Shown in pieces: positions 60,859 to 64,000 of a stretch of DNA of 64,000 nucleotides (position 1 is the stretch's first letter; every line of letters starts with the position of its first letter). Source of the DNA: Cocos nucifera (taxonomy: Eukaryota; Streptophyta; Magnoliopsida; Arecales; Arecaceae); assembly GCA_006176705.1 (NCBI GenBank), contig QRFJ01000503.1:248501-312500 (forward strand), given 5' to 3'. The notes under the pieces were generated by a model. That model had not been told where the DNA came from and made no database searches. It saw nothing but the letters and a program-made list of their open reading frames with translations. Position numbers and translations under genes: made by a program.

Positions 60859-60874
60859 CTCAGTAATGGTACCA
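60859..60874 (-). promoter_or_regulatory. Decayed second primer-binding motif next to the LTR
   Basis: The - strand reads TGGTACCATTACTGAG, 6 bp after the LTR end. It differs from TGGCGCCGTTGCCGGG by six changes, all C to T or G to A. Confidence 0.5.
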
Positions 60875-60880
60875 AAAATT

Positions 60881-62462
60881 TGATAGGATCGCGATGTTGT
60901 CGTTAAGATACCGTATTTATCAGTTTAATCTGACTTCTTAAAATCATTGAAAATGCGTAGATAGCAGTGAGTTGGGTCGAATCCACAGAAAAGATAGTAT
61001 TTTAGATTTGAAATCTTTGATTTTTAAAAAGAAAAAAAAAATAATTTGAGTTTTGAAATCAAAAGTGAAGTCGAAAGATTAAAAATAAAAATTAAAAGAT
61101 GCAGAAATTTAAACTTGGTACTAAGATCTACTAATTAAATCTTAGCATCTACTTATAATAAAAAAATAATAATTAAAGTATAAAAATTAAATTGCAATAA
61201 AAATAAAAAGTAAGAAATTAAAGTGCAAAAATAAAATTTTTATTAATTAAAATTTTAGAATTTAAATACATAGAATTTTAAAAAAATAAAATAGCCTGAT
61301 CTCTGATCTTGGATCGGCATTGGCAGAAAGATGGTGTAGAAGCCTGGCTCTTCTTCTCGGCATCCATTGCTTCGAAGCAGCCTTTAACCCATAGCCTGGC
61401 TTCATCCTATACCAAAGCTTCACCTTGATCAAAGATGTTGATTTCTGGAGGCCTGGAATCCTTTTTATAGAGCTAGGAGGGCTGGATATTTTTTTCTAAA
61501 AGCAATATGGGACTAATAGCCTTTGTAATCATCAAAATATAAAAAAATTTGAATAAAATTTGAATCAAAATAGCTTTGATATGACTCTGGTAAGCCTGAT
61601 GAAATCTGGCCATTCAATAGGAATTCAACGGTCCAAAAATCATCAAAATCGGATGCATATCAGCCCAGATCGGGTCGGATTAAATTCTGATGTCTGATCG
61701 CGCGTTGATGGACGAAATCTGACCGTAAATCATGCTTCGGGAGTCCTGATCATCATCGAGAGTATTCTGGACCGTTGGATCTTCATCACTTGGTTTTTTG
61801 GCCATCGGATCACGTCAGATCGCTGATAGAATTTGAATCAAACCCGAAAATAACCACCACCGTTCGATCTTGACCGCAATCAACCGCAATCATCCGATCG
61901 TGCAATTACTGTTCCCATGGACTGCGTGGACCGGTCGCACCGCACACCATAGCCAATCAGCGCTCTTGTCACTGAGTAAAAAGATCAAAATACCCTATGA
62001 GCCGTGATAAATTTCTGTAGACCCTTTAAGGGTCTAGGTCCACCACGTGGCAATCTCTGATTCGTCGGTTTCTGCTGAGCTGACATCCACGTCTGGATCG
62101 TGGACCGACTGATGGCTTCAATGGCTGAGTCGGCTTTGATGGCTTGGCTTGGCTTGGTGGCTCGGCTTATGGAGCCGGCTGAGCCATTTTCTTTTTTATT
62201 TAATTTTTATTTATTTTATATCTTTAAAAATTTATATCTTTTCCATTTTAGCTCTATTTTACTTAAAATTTATTTTGTTGTGATCAAAAAAATAAGCTCT
62301 TTCCATTGATAATAAATTTTTTTTATTTTTTAATTAATTTTTTAATTAATAAAAATATAAATTTTTTAAAAATTATATATAAATTGATTAATAATTTTTA
62401 AAAATTAATATAAATTAACTAATAAGTTAATACTTTTATTTATAAATTTATGATGCTTATCA
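60881..62462 (-). repeat. TR-GAG 5' LTR
   Basis: 1,582 bp, bounded by TG (60881) and CA (62462), followed by the gaggg duplication. Same layout as 55352-56948. Confidence 0.9.
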
Positions 62463-62467
62463 GAGGG

Positions 62468-64000
62468 TACTAAGTGTGACTACTTCAAATAGTCATAAGA
62501 AAGTCTATCTTCTCATCGATGACTGACTTCATGCTGCAGTGGTGTATCTAGTTCTTTGATCTGAAGTGAATCGATGGTTACCTTGAGGGTATTATAGTTT
62601 GACTACATTATAACTCGATCTTCTAGCTATTCAAAATCTTGAGGTGTATGTTGGCTATAGCATGTTCATTGTAGAAATTGGATTGCACCAATAAGGAATC
62701 TATCTACCTCGGTAGATGAGAAGTAACCCTATGATAATCATGAGATTGAGTTCATAAGCCTATGGCCATGGCAAAATAAAGATAATAAAAAGAGTTTCTA
62801 TTAGGATTTCACATTAGATTCGAATCGAATGATTAATTCATATGATGGATATTGGGTTTGACGAGTTCACCTTAACCCTAATTCTGTCGGAGCTCAAAAT
62901 AGAAAAACCCAATCACATAGGTAAATATACCGAGAGGTTCTCTTTCAGTTCTGATGGGTTGTCACCATATATTGCTAAGTATCACTGGTGGATTTTGGGA
63001 GCAATTAGGATGATTTTGATGATCAATCATTCTAATTGTATGAATTAGAAAAGTTCTGATCCATCGAAAGATATTTTGATAATGTCGATGATGAAGATCG
63101 CAACATGTCTCATTATCATATAAAATTGAATCTAACTGGATCATATAAATAAAAATTTGGATCTATATATCATCAATTGAGCTAAGCCAGTTTGATTGAT
63201 TTGGATTAGATCCAATCAGATTCAAGATAATCATGCTAGCATATGATTGAGCCTAACTTTCTCTTTCTGAAATCTTTCTAATTCATCACAATCAAGTCAA
63301 ATTTAATTTAACTCATTCTTATATTTTGAATAGGTTTATTTTTCATCTAATTGGAATAAGTTTAGATCAGATTAATTATAAAAATTAAATCCATTCATAG
63401 TCAAATTAGACTAGGGTCAAAAGTTGACCTATTTGAGAGAATTGAGGGTCATCTAATCAAATGCTTTTAAAAAAAAATTAAAAAATTATTTTGATTTAAT
63501 TTTTTGATATGTGATAGAGCATGAGTTATGCATTGGGTGTACCAAATTTTATGATTTTTGGAGGTATCTAGACTAAGTTATGATAGAGTTTGATTTGGAT
63601 CAAACTCTTGAGAGAAAAGTCCTAGGCACAGTGGACTCTTTCTTATCTACTCATGCCGATACCTTTTTGAATCATTTTTGATGAAAAAAATAGATGAGAT
63701 CTGATGATTTTTTGTAGAGAATAAGTCCTAGAGTCCTAATGATAAAATAAATAAGTTATTTTGGTCAAAAGGGACTCTAAGTAAGCATTGGATATAAAAG
63801 CCTTTCTCACGTCAAAGTGCATGCAATGCAAGAAATAATTTTTCATGCCCAAAGTCTGCCATCCCTAATATCCCATGCCCTCTCTATCCTCTCTCTTCTT
63901 CTCTTCTACAAGCCTAAAAGGTTAGGCACAAATTTGAGAAGAAGGTCCAAGGGTTTTGGCACCATATTCAGGATCTACGTGATGGTATTCATGTGACGGA
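62468..64000 (+). repeat. Copia-3 3' LTR, second part (cut by window end)
   Basis: Resumes with tactaagtgtgactactt, matching 47391 onward, and ends at a point matching 48910. It has an intact TATA-like tataaaag at about 63793-63800, probably the LTR promoter. Confidence 0.88.

Larger units (their letters stand above)
55352..62462 (-). mobile_element. TR-GAG-like non-autonomous Gypsy element (7.1 kb)
   Basis: LTRs at 55352-56948 and 60881-62462 are highly similar. Exact target duplication gaggg at 55347-55351 and 62463-62467. On the - strand: LTR, primer-binding region, about 1.2 kb leader, a gag-like frame, about 1.2 kb non-coding, polypurine tract (AAGTTGGGGGG, about 56949-56960), LTR. There is no protease, RT, RNase H or integrase anywhere, and no room for them. 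Gag-only LTR elements of plants have been described as TR-GAG. The gag resembles Athila-type gag, so an Athila-like partner could supply the enzymes; that is inference. Confidence 0.88.
47068..64000 (+). mobile_element. Copia-3 LTR retrotransposon, runs past the window end
   Basis: 5' LTR 47068-49274, gag-pol 51027-54974, 3' LTR 54989-55351 continued at 62468-64000. The 3' LTR is split by the TR-GAG element. At 64000 the sequence matches 48910 of the 5' LTR, so about 365 bp of LTR lie beyond the window. The primer-binding site follows at 49277 and a polypurine tract (aagtgggag) precedes 54989. Confidence 0.9.

Noticed and set aside
1..64000. tRNA, rRNA or telomere/centromere satellite sequences
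   Set aside because: I saw no cloverleaf with conserved A and B boxes, no rRNA core sequences and no TTTAGGG arrays; the only tRNA-like words are primer-binding sites.

Overview
The window is nuclear DNA of a flowering plant. It is AT-rich, genes have GT-AG introns, and most of it is LTR retrotransposon sequence plus a plant-type Helitron that carries an RPA-like gene. A palm or other large-genome monocot is my guess; nothing read here proves the species.

Left nest (1-23947). An old gag-only Gypsy copy (Gypsy-1, + strand: 5' LTR remnant 3199-3920, gag remnant 3921-4589, 3' LTR 5791-6878 plus 23467-23947) was hit several times. A Copia LTR (Copia-A, 332-3198, - strand) sits in its 5' LTR. A complete Copia (Copia-1, 6879-23466, - strand) sits in its 3' LTR. 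A gag-only Copia (Copia-2, 8862-14222, + strand) sits in the 3' LTR of Copia-1. A Gypsy solo LTR (10745-12641) sits inside Copia-2. The nest is four insertions deep.

Centre (23948-41392). Low-copy DNA with a TTTGGC-TIR MITE (25125-25731) and unrecognised gene-like stretches (25817-27895) is followed by a Tat-type Gypsy element (28016-39101, AACTT target duplication). Its gag-pol runs on the - strand. On the + strand it carries an intron-containing antisense gene (about 29385-32102), and two tandem arrays (41-bp and 64-bp units) lie between the 3' ends of the two units. The only host gene that reads as intact is a three-exon gene on the - strand (39526-40816, 180 codons). It resembles the MATERNAL EFFECT EMBRYO ARREST 59 family and sits between the Tat element and the Helitron.

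Right nest (41393-64000). A decayed Helitron (- strand: Rep, PIF1-type helicase, RPA70-like gene) is broken inside Rep by a Copia element (Copia-3, + strand, 47068 to beyond the window end). The 3' LTR of Copia-3 is split by a 7.1-kb gag-only Gypsy (TR-GAG-like, 55352-62462, GAGGG target duplication) of the same broad family as Gypsy-1.

No element has an intact polyprotein. Most breaks are stop codons one C-to-T or G-to-A change from the expected codon, as in long-methylated, silenced DNA. I saw no tRNA, rRNA, CRISPR array or bacterial-type operon.
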